Origin: CAYQQJ01 sp964419935
GTDB taxonomy: Bacteria > Pseudomonadota > Gammaproteobacteria > Pseudomonadales > Cellvibrionaceae
Assembly (NCBI GenBank): GCA_964419935.1
Contig: CAYQQJ010000046.1
Coordinates: forward strand, 1-21,676
DNA: 21,676 bases
Direction: 5' to 3'
Below, piece after piece: positions 13,882-21,676 of this stretch. The notes beneath the pieces were generated by a model. That model worked only from the letters and a program-made list of their open reading frames with translations, was not told the DNA's origin and did not search any database. The position numbers and the translations under genes are program-made. The stretch's first letter is position 1. Each line of letters begins with the position of its first letter.

Positions 13882-14304
13882 ATGGAATCTATATCAAAGC
13901 AATATGGTGCTTGTCTCTGCGGCGCAGTTCATGTCACTGCTAATCCAAAGAGCAATAACGTCGGCGCTTGTCACTGCTCAATGTGCCGAAAATGGGGTGG
14001 CAGCCCACTTCTTGCCGTCGAGTGCGGAAGCGAAGTCCATTTCGAAGGCGAAGATCATATTTCTACCTTCGATTCGTCAGATTGGGCTGAGCGCGGCTTT
14101 TGCAAGAAATGTGGCACTCATCTGTTTTACCGGTTAAAGAATGAAGGGCACTACGCGATTCCTGTCGGGCTCTTTCATGAAAGCAGCGATTGGAAACTCG
14201 CTGAACAAATATTTATCGATCAGAAGCCCTCGTTCTATTCGTTTGCAGAAAAAACGAAGGATCTGACCGGCGAAGAGGTTTTCGCTCAGTACTCCGGCAA
14301 ATGA
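13882..14304 (+). CDS. GFA / CENP-V domain zinc protein
   Basis: 140 aa, full length for the family. It has the GFA (glutathione-dependent formaldehyde-activating-like) Cys pattern: C11-x-C13 in ACLCGAV, C30-x-C32-x2-C35 in ACHCSMCRKWGG, and C74-x2-C77 in FCKKCGTHLFYR. These bind two structural or catalytic zincs. The C-terminal half (IPVGLFHESSDW, IFIDQKPSFYSF) matches the family's usual ending. The best-known member condenses formaldehyde with glutathione, but most relatives are uncharacterised, so the substrate should not be assumed. AGGAGG lies ideally before the ATG. It appears monocistronic, about 80 bp after the regulator. Confidence 0.9.
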   Translation: MESISKQYGACLCGAVHVTANPKSNNVGACHCSMCRKWGGSPLLAVECGSEVHFEGEDHISTFDSSDWAERGFCKKCGTHLFYRLKNEGHYAIPVGLFHESSDWKLAEQIFIDQKPSFYSFAEKTKDLTGEEVFAQYSGK

Positions 14305-14320
14305 CAACTGCTGGGATAAT

Positions 14321-14348
14321 GTCTTGTTAGTACCGTCTTGTTAGTATC
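14321..14348. repeat. 14-bp tandem repeat, two copies
   Basis: GTCTTGTTAGTACC is followed directly by GTCTTGTTAGTATC, a 13/14 match, then GTC again. It lies just past the GFA stop and before the convergent gene's stop. No function is evident. Confidence 0.6.
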
Positions 14349-14409
14349 GTCACCATTTTCATCGACGAAGCTGTAGCGTCTGTTCCAAGATACCGGAAGA
14401 CGAGATCCC

Positions 14410-17400
14410 CTACAAATCCCGCTGTACAGCTTCCCAGCGCGTTTTCAGCTCGTTGTAGAACTCGTTGTGTCCGCCCTCTTCCGTGGAGAGATAAAGCAGA
14501 AAATCGCTTCCGTCGTGACGATGAACTGAAAGCGTGGCCACTCCTTCCCAGGACGTTTCACTGTTCAGTTCAAAGCTGACTATATCTTTGAACACAGCCA
14601 TTTCGGTGTGCAGCGCACCACTTTCATCTTTCCAGTAAGAAAAAACGCCGCGGTCGGTCAGCGCATTACCGTCCTTAGTCCCGTCCAAAAAAGCATCACT
14701 GTAGAACCACAGCAACTTTTCATTAGCATCCAGAAGCTCCGCCCGCTGCATGAATCTTATGTCTCGCCAGAGCAGCGTATCGCCCTCCACGACTTTTGTG
14801 CTCGGAATAAGCCGCGCTTCAGTACCCACTGTTAGGAACCACAGTGGCGCGCACATGAGCAATAGCACCAAGTGCCTCCCGCCTATACGGGAATTATTTG
14901 CCCGCTGCTCCCCTTGATTCACCGGCAGCCGGTTAACGTGATAAACCAGCAGCACCAATATGGCCGTCGTGGTGGCGGTAGCCAAAATCATCCACACCCC
15001 GTCATCGACGTTTTGAATGAGCAAGGAGATGATATAAACAATCGTCAGCACCGCCACGAGCATTGTCGACTTCGGCAATGGCCCGCGCTCTGACGACTCT
15101 TTGCCGACAATGATTCTCTCCGCCAGCGAATGGAACCAAAACAGACTAAAAAATGTTCGTAAAAAAGGTAAAATATCCGTGTTGTCGTGACTTTTGATGT
15201 GGCGCCAGGCGCCGTACATCCAGTAATACGGATAAATGCCGAAAGTGGCCGCGCTTAATATAATGAACTTTGGCAGAGCAACGGGATGAAATGCGCTTTC
15301 GCCGCTTTGCTCGCGCAACCGCTTTCGCGCAATGATCCAAACGACCACCACAGCGGCCACATAGAAAGCGAGCAGCGCAAACATGCCCACCAGGAAGGGG
15401 TCGAATTCTTCGCCCCCCACAGTGGGACTAACGTACAGGTAATATCCCGTATCCTGCTCAGCCCTGCCATAGGCGGCTATGTAATCATCTATACCGCTGA
15501 CCGGAACATGATCGCGGTGAGACGTGTACTCGTAGCGCAACTGAAGCAGGTTTGTTTTTTCGTTGAAGTCAGCGCGCGTGCGGTACGTAAAGTAATCATT
15601 GGTCTCGACGAAATCCGCATCACGGATGTCCCAGTCGCCATCGTAAAGGCGGATGGTGATCTGCTGTGAAACCCGATGTGGATGCGGCAAATTCAGAGGC
15701 GCGTTGCGCTGGCGCTCGTCAACTTGTACAAGCGCGTCATAAGCCATATTCGCATGTGCGTTAAATTCTTTGCGGCCGTTCTCGCCGGTGTCCCATGCAT
15801 TCGCGAGAGTGTAGTACTCACTAACTGTCACTGCAGCGCCGCCGTCTTCCTCGTTGACTTTCATGGGCTTAGCAGCTTCGAGTTCTGCATACCGCCTTTT
15901 GTAAAAGTTCAGATAGTCCGTCGAAAGGCTCTCAATGCTCTGCCTGGATAAGGTGTAGCGCATGCGCTCGGCTTCAAAGCCGGTGTAACGGGTGGTGGTG
16001 GTGAAGCTACCGGGAGCTTCGAGGCCGCCGGAAAGATCGAACTCGTCCGTCACTTCCACCTGTCCAATCGGGTCGACATCCATGGCTTTCAGTGCGCGCA
16101 CGCCCGGCTTGACCACCAATGCATAGCCGTAATCGGACTGAGCAATCTTATCAAGGGCGCCCTTTTGATGCTGTCTCGTCGGATCGAGCCACAGCGGCCC
16201 GCCCTCGCGTTCCACGCGGACGATCACATGGTCAAACGCGTAGGCCGTTGGCGGATGTTCGAGGAGTTGGTGGCGCCTGTCTGTGCTGACCAAGGCGGGA
16301 TGCCCATCGATATTAAGTGCCTTGAGCAGACTAATAAGGAGCACCGCTTTGTCTTTGCAGTCGCCGTAGCGCCTGGCCAGGGTTTCATCAGCGCTGGACG
16401 GCTTGTGGGAATTCGCCCCCATTTCCAGCCCCAGGTAACGCACCTCATTTTGCACAAACGCCAGGGCCGCCCGAATCTGTTCATCCTTGGTCTGGAATTC
16501 AGAGGCTATGGTGTTGGCAACGGCGAGAACTTCTTTCCGCTCGCTAATGGCATCGGCGTAAAGCGGCAGGGCCCACTCCACTACGTCGGACCAGCTTTCA
16601 CTGTCGGTAAGTACCACTTGCTGATAGGGGTTAAACCAACTGGGCTTCTGTGAGTTGGAAATCAGGGGCTGCGAGGCCTCCAGCTCGAATAGATATTCCG
16701 TGGTTCCAGCCCGTTCCACAACGCGAGGCTCAACGGCGCCGTTCAGGCGGTGTACGAAAACCTCGTCCGGGCGCTCCCAAAGTAAGCGGAAACGCTGGGA
16801 GGCCACGGGCATGGCCCATTGCATGTTGACGTAGTAATTGAACGTACCCGCATAAACCGGATTGGAGCCGCGTAACTGTATTCAACAGTATCGCCAACCC
16901 GAACGTCAGGCAGGATGATGTTTGCACTTAGCTGGCCGTCGTAAAGCAGGTTTTCGAGCTGGGTTTCCCGACGCAACAGGGAAATATCCGCTTGGTGCAG
17001 CAGGTCCACTACCTCACCGTTCCGTATCACCTGAATGCGGTGCAGCGCCAGGCGCTCGTACAGTGGGTCGAAGTCGATACTGATTTGGCCGCCCGCTTCC
17101 ACACCCGCCTCATTGGCGATATAGGTGGCGTAATGGTGAAACGCCTCTTGGGTGCTTTGATCCGGCACACGCACTTGCCGGTCGACCAACAGGTAGTACA
17201 GGCCGTCCATCAACTGCGCTTCGGGTACGCGTTCGGGCGGCTGCAGAATGAGAGGCTGGACCCAATTCGCTGGAGCCGAATAATGAACATGCTCCTCAAC
17301 CTGGGGGGCCGATGTTTGTACTGCCGCAAGGCCTGCTACAGCAAGGGAGGGTACAGAAAAAGAGCATACTGCTGCCAGACACAGTGCCTTTATAATCCTT

Positions 17401-17411
17401 GGAATTAACAC
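14410..17411 (-). pseudogene. DUF3857 / transglutaminase-like membrane protein, interrupted by one frameshift
   Basis: Two minus-strand frames join into one protein of about 1000 aa. The first (from GTG 17411, with AGAAGG 5 nt upstream) has a signal peptide and DUF3857 up to VRVGDTVEYSY. The second resumes with GSNPVYAGTFNYYVNMQWA and runs to 14410. The change is at 16870-16871, where TAC and GGC are separated by two bases instead of three. Transglutaminase residues are Cys in RRYGDCKDKA, His in AFDHVIV and Asp in LWLDPT. The C-terminal third has about six TM segments, including a DUF4234-like FGIYPYYWMYGAW, and a soluble tail. Apart from the shift all motifs look intact, so this may be a recent mutation or a sequencing error. 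The ATG at 16824 is internal. Confidence 0.8.
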
Positions 17412-17716
17412 AATAACCTTCTTTTATTTTTCCCCACGAGGGCTAACTATAGGATGGCAGCGTCTCGCTGAGAAGAGGGAATGATGTGCGGCTGGCCGAA
17501 CTGGTAGAGGTGTTACTCTTTCGACAAGCTCATGGCGCAGGGCGGTAGCGGCTCGCCCGGTCATCGCTAACGGATACTGCAGGCCACAAACTGGCGGGGC
17601 TAGAAGCGGTGGACGATCGCAAAAGCAGTAGAATCGCCAAGAAAGGCGGCTACAAGAATTTCCGCGAGGTGAAAGATCAAAAGGTTCAGAGTCATTAATC
17701 CATACGTGAGGACGTC
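17412..17716. other. Intergenic region with a possible decayed coding remnant
   Basis: About 300 bp without a recognisable gene. One plus-strand frame from about 17584 to 17697 reads KLAGLEAVDDRKSSRIAKKG and ends in YKNFREVKDQ...SH before a stop. It has no start codon or domain that I recognise, so it may be the C-terminal remnant of a lost gene. No terminator or RNA gene was identified. Confidence 0.3.
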
Positions 17717-18076
17717 ATGAAGGAAACAGGAAAAATCAATTATGTCGAGATTCCCTCAAGGGATCTTGAATCAACGAAGGCGTTCTTTGCCTCGGCATTT
17801 GGGTGGTCATTCGTCGACTATGGTCCTGATTATGTGGCTATAGAGAATGCTGGGCTAGATGGCGGCTTCTATAAATCCGATAAAGTCTCTTCACCGGAGA
17901 ACGGTAGTGTGTTAGTCGTTCTCTATAGCTCAGAGCTTGAGGCAACGGTTGAGAAAGTCACATCGTCAGGCGGCAAGGTGGTTCAGGATATATTCGATTT
18001 CCCGGGCGGCCGAAGGTTTCACTTCACGGATCCAAATGGAAATGAGTATGCGGTTTGGTCTGAGCCCGATGCATGA
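17717..18076 (+). CDS. VOC-superfamily (glyoxalase/bleomycin-resistance-like) protein
   Basis: 119 aa with one VOC domain made of two beta-alpha-beta-beta-beta modules. The first is INYVEIPSRDLESTKAFFASAFGW with YVAIENAGLDGGFY. The second is GSVLVVLYSSELEATVEKV with GGKVVQDIFDFPGGRRFHFTDPNGNEYAVWS, which ends in the family's DPxGNxxxVW signature. Such proteins bind metals or small ligands; the closest general type is the secondary-metabolite and lactoylglutathione-lyase-like group. No substrate can be inferred. GAGGA is well spaced before ATG 17717. A hairpin follows the stop. Confidence 0.9.
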   Translation: MKETGKINYVEIPSRDLESTKAFFASAFGWSFVDYGPDYVAIENAGLDGGFYKSDKVSSPENGSVLVVLYSSELEATVEKVTSSGGKVVQDIFDFPGGRRFHFTDPNGNEYAVWSEPDA

Positions 18077-18079
18077 CCA

Positions 18080-18097
18080 AGCCATTAAACAATGGCT
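18080..18097 (+). terminator. Hairpin after the VOC gene
   Basis: A perfect 7-bp stem, AGCCATT and AATGGCT, with loop AAAC, starting four bases after the stop codon. There is no U-run directly after it; GTTTTATTT follows about 14 nt later. It may be a weak terminator or mRNA-end structure. Confidence 0.35.
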
Positions 18098-18144
18098 GCT
18101 AAGATGGGTGTTTTATTTGTATGCCGCACGCCGGATTTAAGCAT

Positions 18145-18167
18145 AAAAAAAGTGATAACCGTATCAC
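18145..18167 (-). terminator. Rho-independent terminator on the minus strand
   Basis: Read on the minus strand: stem GTGATA, loop CGGT, stem TATCAC, followed by seven Ts (A-run at 18145-18151 on plus). It lies downstream of the minus-strand GDPD gene, beyond the AadA remnant, and could end that transcript. The stem is short, so confidence is moderate. Confidence 0.5.
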
Positions 18168-18236
18168 ATCGCTTGTGGTCTCCCGTGGCGCGCAATCAGT
18201 GTAAAATCAGGGTTTAAACGTAAGGACTACAGCTAT

Positions 18237-18533
18237 GCCCGTTCCAGAAAAACCTGTCAAACCATTGAGAAAAGAATTGATGCCGCTAGCCTTTTTGAGC
18301 CTGTGCCACTGACTGAATGGCAACCCGTGACTCATCGCCCAGTGTCCTTGCGGAGGCCGCTGGTGATGAAGGTAACGTTGTTCTAACCTTGCTCGTATGT
18401 GGTTGGCCACCTCTACAGGCTATATCGCTCCAAAGGATACAGCAGCGCACTGGGCGGAGAAGCAAGCGCCTTCTCATCACACGAAGACTGGTTGGAAGAA
18501 AACCGGCAGGACTTCTCAAGCGATCGTCGTTAA
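18237..18533 (+). pseudogene. Eroded C-terminal half of an AadA-type aminoglycoside nucleotidyltransferase (ANT(3'')-like)
   Basis: The remnant is spread over three frames. Frame one near 18285-18315 reads DAASLFEPVPLTEW, comparable to the AAADLFDPVPE region of AadA. Frame two at 18362-18390 reads GDEGNVVLTL, comparable to GDERNVVLTL. Frame three from 18391 reads ARMWLATSTGYIAPKDTAAHWA, comparable to SRIWYSAVTGKIAPKDVAADWA. The frame then returns to one with SAFSSHEDWLEENRQDFSSD and a stop at 18531. The order matches AadA, the N-terminal catalytic domain is absent, and at least three shifts are needed. It cannot make a working enzyme. Family members adenylate streptomycin and spectinomycin. 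The identification comes from memory of the family motifs and has not been tested by alignment. Confidence 0.7.
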
Positions 18534-19798
18534 TCCGATACCAATATAAAACCAAACTGCATGCGACCTGCGCTGTTTACCGTATCGTCAACACCGTACG
18601 TCAGGCGGAGTGTTTTGTAGCTCTGCTTAGGGATGTCAAGTATCAGCTCCGATGGTGCATGGGTTCCCCAACCGCTTTGACAGGATTGCCCGCCAATGGA
18701 AAGGGGGCCGCCCGTGACAGACCGGCCATCTCCCAAAGGCCCCCAGCCCTGCCTTGCGTCAACCAGGTTGGCTGCCGTTAAGTCCGCCTGCGTGCCACTC
18801 TCGTCAATTAAGGTCAATTCGCACCAGTTGGCATGATCATGGGATCTGTCGCCAAGTTCATCAACAAACAACACGATTTTTTTACTGTTCGATATATCAA
18901 TCTCTACTGTTTTCGCCGAATCTCCCCCTGCCACTACAGGCAATAGCGTTGCTTCCTCCATACCACGGTAGATCTCCAGATCCGATTCGCTCAGCGTGTC
19001 GGTATAGATGCCGTGTACGTCCCGCTGCAGAAAACGAATAGCTTTAAAGTTGTAATTTATCGTATGGACAAATACCGGTATTCCGGCTGCCGACAGTGCT
19101 TCTATGAGGGTGCTTTGACGCAGCTTTCCGGTCCACCCTGTAACTGCAAATAGCTTGTTGTTTCGCGCAAACTCCAGTACCTCGAAGTCGTTTGCTCGTG
19201 CTTTATAGAGCGTAAGTATGATTTTCTCGTAACCCAGCGCCGACACCTGCTCGTATTCATCCAACTGGTAAATCTGCGGTATGAACTGCGCTCGGAGAGT
19301 AGGGTAGCGGTCACTGATAACTGTTAGCGCACGTGTATTGTCTCGCTTGATATCTGTCACGACGAAGGCGTCAGGATGATCGCGCAACCAGCTGGCCAGT
19401 TCGTCTAACGACATTTGTGTTCTGCCATTGGCCATTTTTAACGATAAGAATTGATCCAACGATGGTGGCATATTTTCATTCGCGTTTCCGCCAAACCACT
19501 TGTTATAGGTCTGCCCCCAATCGTGAATTAAAACGAGTTCACCATCGCGCGTCCAGTGAAGATCCACCTCGAAATAACGATGGCCTCTTTCGTCGTACGA
19601 CAGATTGAATGCCTCTTCGCAGTTGCAGTAGTCGGTGTCGTCTAACTCGCCACCAGCATGTGAAATCAGCAACGGTCTCTCTTTTGGCGTCATCTCATTC
19701 GCCGGGACTGAATTCTTTGTACAGGCACCTAAAAGCAGCACGACCAAGCCGAGACCTATGAAGGCACTTATCTTGTTTGATGATTCTAGTATTGACAT
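18530..19798 (-). CDS. Glycerophosphodiester phosphodiesterase-like lipoprotein with C-terminal NPCBM-like domain
   Basis: 422 aa. Residues 1-25 form a lipoprotein signal peptide with lipobox LGAC (Cys26). The catalytic domain (about 40-290) shows the GDPD signature: ISHAGGE with His47, EVDLHWTRDGELVLIHD with Glu77, Asp79 and His92, then VVTDIKRDN, KIILTLYKA and GIYTDTLS in the TIM-barrel order. GDPDs hydrolyse glycerophosphodiesters to glycerol-3-phosphate and alcohol. Residues about 295-422 resemble an NPCBM/carbohydrate-binding-like module (KKIVLFVDELGDRSHDHANW, FGFILVSD), unusual on a GDPD. Location is the outer or inner membrane, periplasmic side. No clear Shine-Dalgarno sequence precedes the ATG. 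Its stop overlaps the end of the AadA remnant on the other strand. Confidence 0.85.
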   Translation of the reverse strand: MSILESSNKISAFIGLGLVVLLLGACTKNSVPANEMTPKERPLLISHAGGELDDTDYCNCEEAFNLSYDERGHRYFEVDLHWTRDGELVLIHDWGQTYNKWFGGNANENMPPSLDQFLSLKMANGRTQMSLDELASWLRDHPDAFVVTDIKRDNTRALTVISDRYPTLRAQFIPQIYQLDEYEQVSALGYEKIILTLYKARANDFEVLEFARNNKLFAVTGWTGKLRQSTLIEALSAAGIPVFVHTINYNFKAIRFLQRDVHGIYTDTLSESDLEIYRGMEEATLLPVVAGGDSAKTVEIDISNSKKIVLFVDELGDRSHDHANWCELTLIDESGTQADLTAANLVDARQGWGPLGDGRSVTGGPLSIGGQSCQSGWGTHAPSELILDIPKQSYKTLRLTYGVDDTVNSAGRMQFGFILVSD

Positions 19799-20094
19799 AG
19801 CAGAATATGGGCCTGACGGTTGTTATATGACATGACACACCTCCGAAGAAACCCGGTGATGCAAACGCTTTTATAGGTGAAGACTTGCGGCTGTCCACTC
19901 GAGGCGCTTATTGGCCAAAGCCGCTACGCGGCAAAACAAACCCACGTACTTGAAGCATCTTAGCGCACTCAAACGCCAAGGCAAAGCTGACTCGGCTCTT
20001 GACCTCTACAACTGTGCCCCGGAGAATAGGTAACATAAACGAGACAGCTAGATTAGAAGCATTGCCGTTTAAATACACACCTTCTGGAAAAAGA
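19799..20094. other. Intergenic region upstream of divergent genes
   Basis: About 300 bp between the GDPD start and the preferred start of the 2H gene. There is no recognisable gene. A frame around 19945-20030 reads LKHLSALKRQGKADSALDLY and ends at TAG, which could be an old coding remnant. The region should carry promoters for both neighbours, but no convincing -35/-10 pair stands out. Confidence 0.35.
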
Positions 20095-20784
20095 ATGATC
20101 CAACATACCTATGATGAAATGTGGAGTAAATTTTGTACAGCTCTGAGTCAAAACCAGTATGAGCTTGATCCGCATATTCACGACCCCAATGATTGCCGCC
20201 GCGGTATTACTGCATTGGCTTATCTTGATTCAAACAGCAAAAGCGTCTGTCAGGCAATCGCCGCCTTTCTCGAACAAGCCAAGCTCGTTGAGCCACATCA
20301 ATACTATCAGCCACTCGATGAGCTTCATCTGACGGCACTGTCTATTATTTCGTGCTATGAGGGTTTTAAACTGTCAGATATCAACCCGGAAAAGTATGTC
20401 GATATTTTTCAGGAAGCCATGTCTGATATTGAACCCATAGAAGTACATTTCCGAGGCGTTACGGCTTCGCCATCCTGTATCGTTATTCAGGGCTTCCCCG
20501 AAGGACCGGGCTTGAACAGTTTGCGAAATAACTTGCGGAATGGATTTGAGCAATCAGGTTTGGAAACCAGTATTGATTCACGGTATAGGTTGATAACCGC
20601 ACATTGTTCCGCAATGCGTTTTTGTAGCCCGTTAAAAAACAGTGGCGAGCTCTTGACCCTGTGTGAGCAATATCGGAATCACAACTTTGGCAGTGTCACC
20701 TTCACGGATTTTGAGTTAGTGTTTAATAATTGGTACCAGAGCTTGTCGGTTACAGAATCGCTAGCGAAATATTCAGTGGGATAA
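20095..20784 (+). CDS. 2H phosphoesterase superfamily protein (2'-5' RNA ligase / LigT-like)
   Basis: 230 aa. Two HxTx-type motifs of the 2H superfamily are visible: HLTALS (residues about 77-82, within DELHLTALSIISCYEG) and HCSAMRF (about 169, within RLITAHCSAMRFC). The second has Ser in the Thr position, which many members tolerate. The spacing of about 90 residues fits the duplicated fold. Members hydrolyse or form 2',3'-cyclic phosphate bonds in RNA or nucleotides; the exact reaction is unknown. ATG 20095 is chosen because GGAAAAAGA precedes it and homologues begin near HTYDEMW. The frame stays open upstream to TTG 19999, where only rare start codons exist. The protein is cytoplasmic and the gene monocistronic. 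Confidence 0.78.
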   Translation: MIQHTYDEMWSKFCTALSQNQYELDPHIHDPNDCRRGITALAYLDSNSKSVCQAIAAFLEQAKLVEPHQYYQPLDELHLTALSIISCYEGFKLSDINPEKYVDIFQEAMSDIEPIEVHFRGVTASPSCIVIQGFPEGPGLNSLRNNLRNGFEQSGLETSIDSRYRLITAHCSAMRFCSPLKNSGELLTLCEQYRNHNFGSVTFTDFELVFNNWYQSLSVTESLAKYSVG

Positions 20785-20957
20785 TAGGAATCTGCGCTTA
20801 TCGAAAAATAAGCACACCCCCATTTTGAAAAGGAGAGAGCAGCTAACTCAAGCTTTAACCAGGTCATAGCGTGTCAGCGCAGTACATCGTAACTTGTAAC
20901 AAACCGGTTGCCCGCCCGCAACGCGAGCAACCACATCAACCCTTGCCGGCTGTGTCG

Positions 20958-20975
20958 CGCGCTCCTTAGAGCGCG
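20958..20975. repeat. GC-rich hairpin with a stop codon in its loop
   Basis: CGCGCTC and GAGCGCG form a perfect 7-bp stem around CTTA. On the minus strand the loop carries the TAA stop of the neighbouring partial gene. There is no U-run, so it is not a classical terminator, though it may act as one or protect the mRNA end. Confidence 0.45.
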
Positions 20976-21676
20976 TCGATCATACGGACCACGCCCGGAG
21001 CGGTAGTCGAAAGTGTATAAACTACGCTTGCCAGGGTGTCTGGCGAACAGTAGATGCCTCCCGAAAGCGTGGCCACAAGTATAGCCGCTTCTGTCTGTTG
21101 GGTAGCGGACAGCTCACCTCTACTTACCCAACTTCGTACCGAGCCGTTGGCGATACTGATAGCTTCACCGTCGACAGTAAATACCTCGCCGCCGTTGATA
21201 CAAAAGCGGCCCGGCAGGATCCCGCCCATGAACCCTGCGGATCCGATCTCCGCAAACTCATAAATGGTTCCGTCGTCTGCTCGTCGCAAAATTTTATTGC
21301 CAAACCCAATCCAAAGCTCGCCATCGTGCCACAGGAACTGGTTAATAAACTGGAAGTCGGTATCAGTGACAAGTTGGACCGAGGACTCTATTCCCGACGC
21401 TGAAAAAACATATAAAACATCGCCGTCACCAACAAACAAATGCGGGTCAGCAGGGTGGGCGAGCAGCACCAGCCCCGATGCGTCGGTGAAGGTGTGAGAG
21501 CCGGCCGGGGTGCTGAATTTATTTGAGGCGTTAGAACCGGCGCTATATTGCCCGTCGTCCTGGTACAGCCAATAGTAACTGCCCAGATTGTGGGGGTTGT
21601 CGCTGGCCACTACCCAAGGCCTGGGTGTTATTACGCCTTCACGACCTCCGGCTGCAACACGTTGGATGGATATGTC
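20966..21676 (-). CDS. C-terminal part of a large protein, unknown, propeller-like (runs off the right edge)
   Basis: The frame is open from the window edge to the stop at 20966, about 236 codons. Its beginning lies outside; the GTG at 21610 is therefore probably internal. The visible part is rich in short beta strands and Gly/Asp turns: GSYYWLYQDDGQYS, LLAHPADPHLFVGDGDVLYVF, QFLWHDGELWIGFGNKILRR and GGEVFTVDGEAISIANG. This is reminiscent of a beta-propeller or phage-tail-like host protein, with no diagnostic motif. No TM helix is seen. There is no obvious link with the convergent 2H gene. Confidence 0.6.
   Translation of the reverse strand, partial: DISIQRVAAGGREGVITPRPWVVASDNPHNLGSYYWLYQDDGQYSAGSNASNKFSTPAGSHTFTDASGLVLLAHPADPHLFVGDGDVLYVFSASGIESSVQLVTDTDFQFINQFLWHDGELWIGFGNKILRRADDGTIYEFAEIGSAGFMGGILPGRFCINGGEVFTVDGEAISIANGSVRSWVSRGELSATQQTEAAILVATLSGGIYCSPDTLASVVYTLSTTAPGVVRMIDAL

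Noticed and set aside
16743..16880. Programmed ribosomal frameshift in the DUF3857 gene
   Set aside because: No slippery heptamer or downstream structure is apparent at the shift; a simple indel is the more economical reading.
9212..18089. Shared 14-bp sequence ACCAAGCCATTAAA just after two stop codons (9212-9225 and 18076-18089)
   Set aside because: It is short, and the flanks differ beyond it; no target duplication or mobile-element structure supports a common origin. Likely chance.

Overview
The window looks like a gammaproteobacterial chromosome or large contig, perhaps marine. This rests on CadC-like winged-helix/TolB-propeller regulation, DUF3857-transglutaminase and GFA-family proteins, and moderately GC-rich core genes. 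No species assignment is possible. It falls into two parts. Positions 1 to about 8270 are the distal part of an integron cassette array. Positions about 8350 to the right edge are stable chromosomal genes, with a few eroded remnants.

Cassette array (1-8270). At least nine attC-type sites, all in the same orientation, separate short plus-strand genes. In order: the end of an attC at the left edge; a 106-aa two-helix membrane protein; an 81-aa unknown; two identical 317-bp cassettes with no convincing gene, in tandem; an 86-aa unknown; a second ORF-poor cassette that opens with a hairpin; a 2.5-kb AT-rich cassette encoding one SIR2-NTPase-helical-repeat protein, probably anti-phage defence; an IS1182-family element inserted in the core of that cassette's attC; an orphan attC; a lipoprotein cassette; a DUF4160/DUF2442 two-gene cassette; and a degenerate terminal attC. 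No integrase gene is in view. The site orientation puts attI and intI to the left of base 1. The attC sites fall into several sequence types, so the cassettes have mixed origins.

Boundary (8270-9300). A truncated REP-associated (RayT/IS200-like) transposase lies on the minus strand. It is followed by a Phd/YefM antitoxin and RelE/ParE toxin pair. The promoter of the pair carries a threefold 12-bp-period GTACA repeat, and the toxin has lost its expected start codon. A strong palindrome closes the module.

Core region (9300-21676). A minus-strand pair encodes a secreted cytochrome c/soluble-glucose-dehydrogenase fusion and a secreted GlcG/HbpS-like protein. A membrane-bound winged-helix regulator with a periplasmic beta-propeller is divergent from it and is a plausible regulator. 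Next come a GFA-family zinc protein, a DUF3857/transglutaminase/multi-TM protein broken by one frameshift, a VOC protein, the eroded C-terminal half of an AadA-type aminoglycoside nucleotidyltransferase, a GDPD lipoprotein with a C-terminal NPCBM-like domain, a 2H phosphoesterase (LigT-like), and the C-terminus of a large unknown protein running off the right edge. I saw no tRNA, rRNA or CRISPR array.
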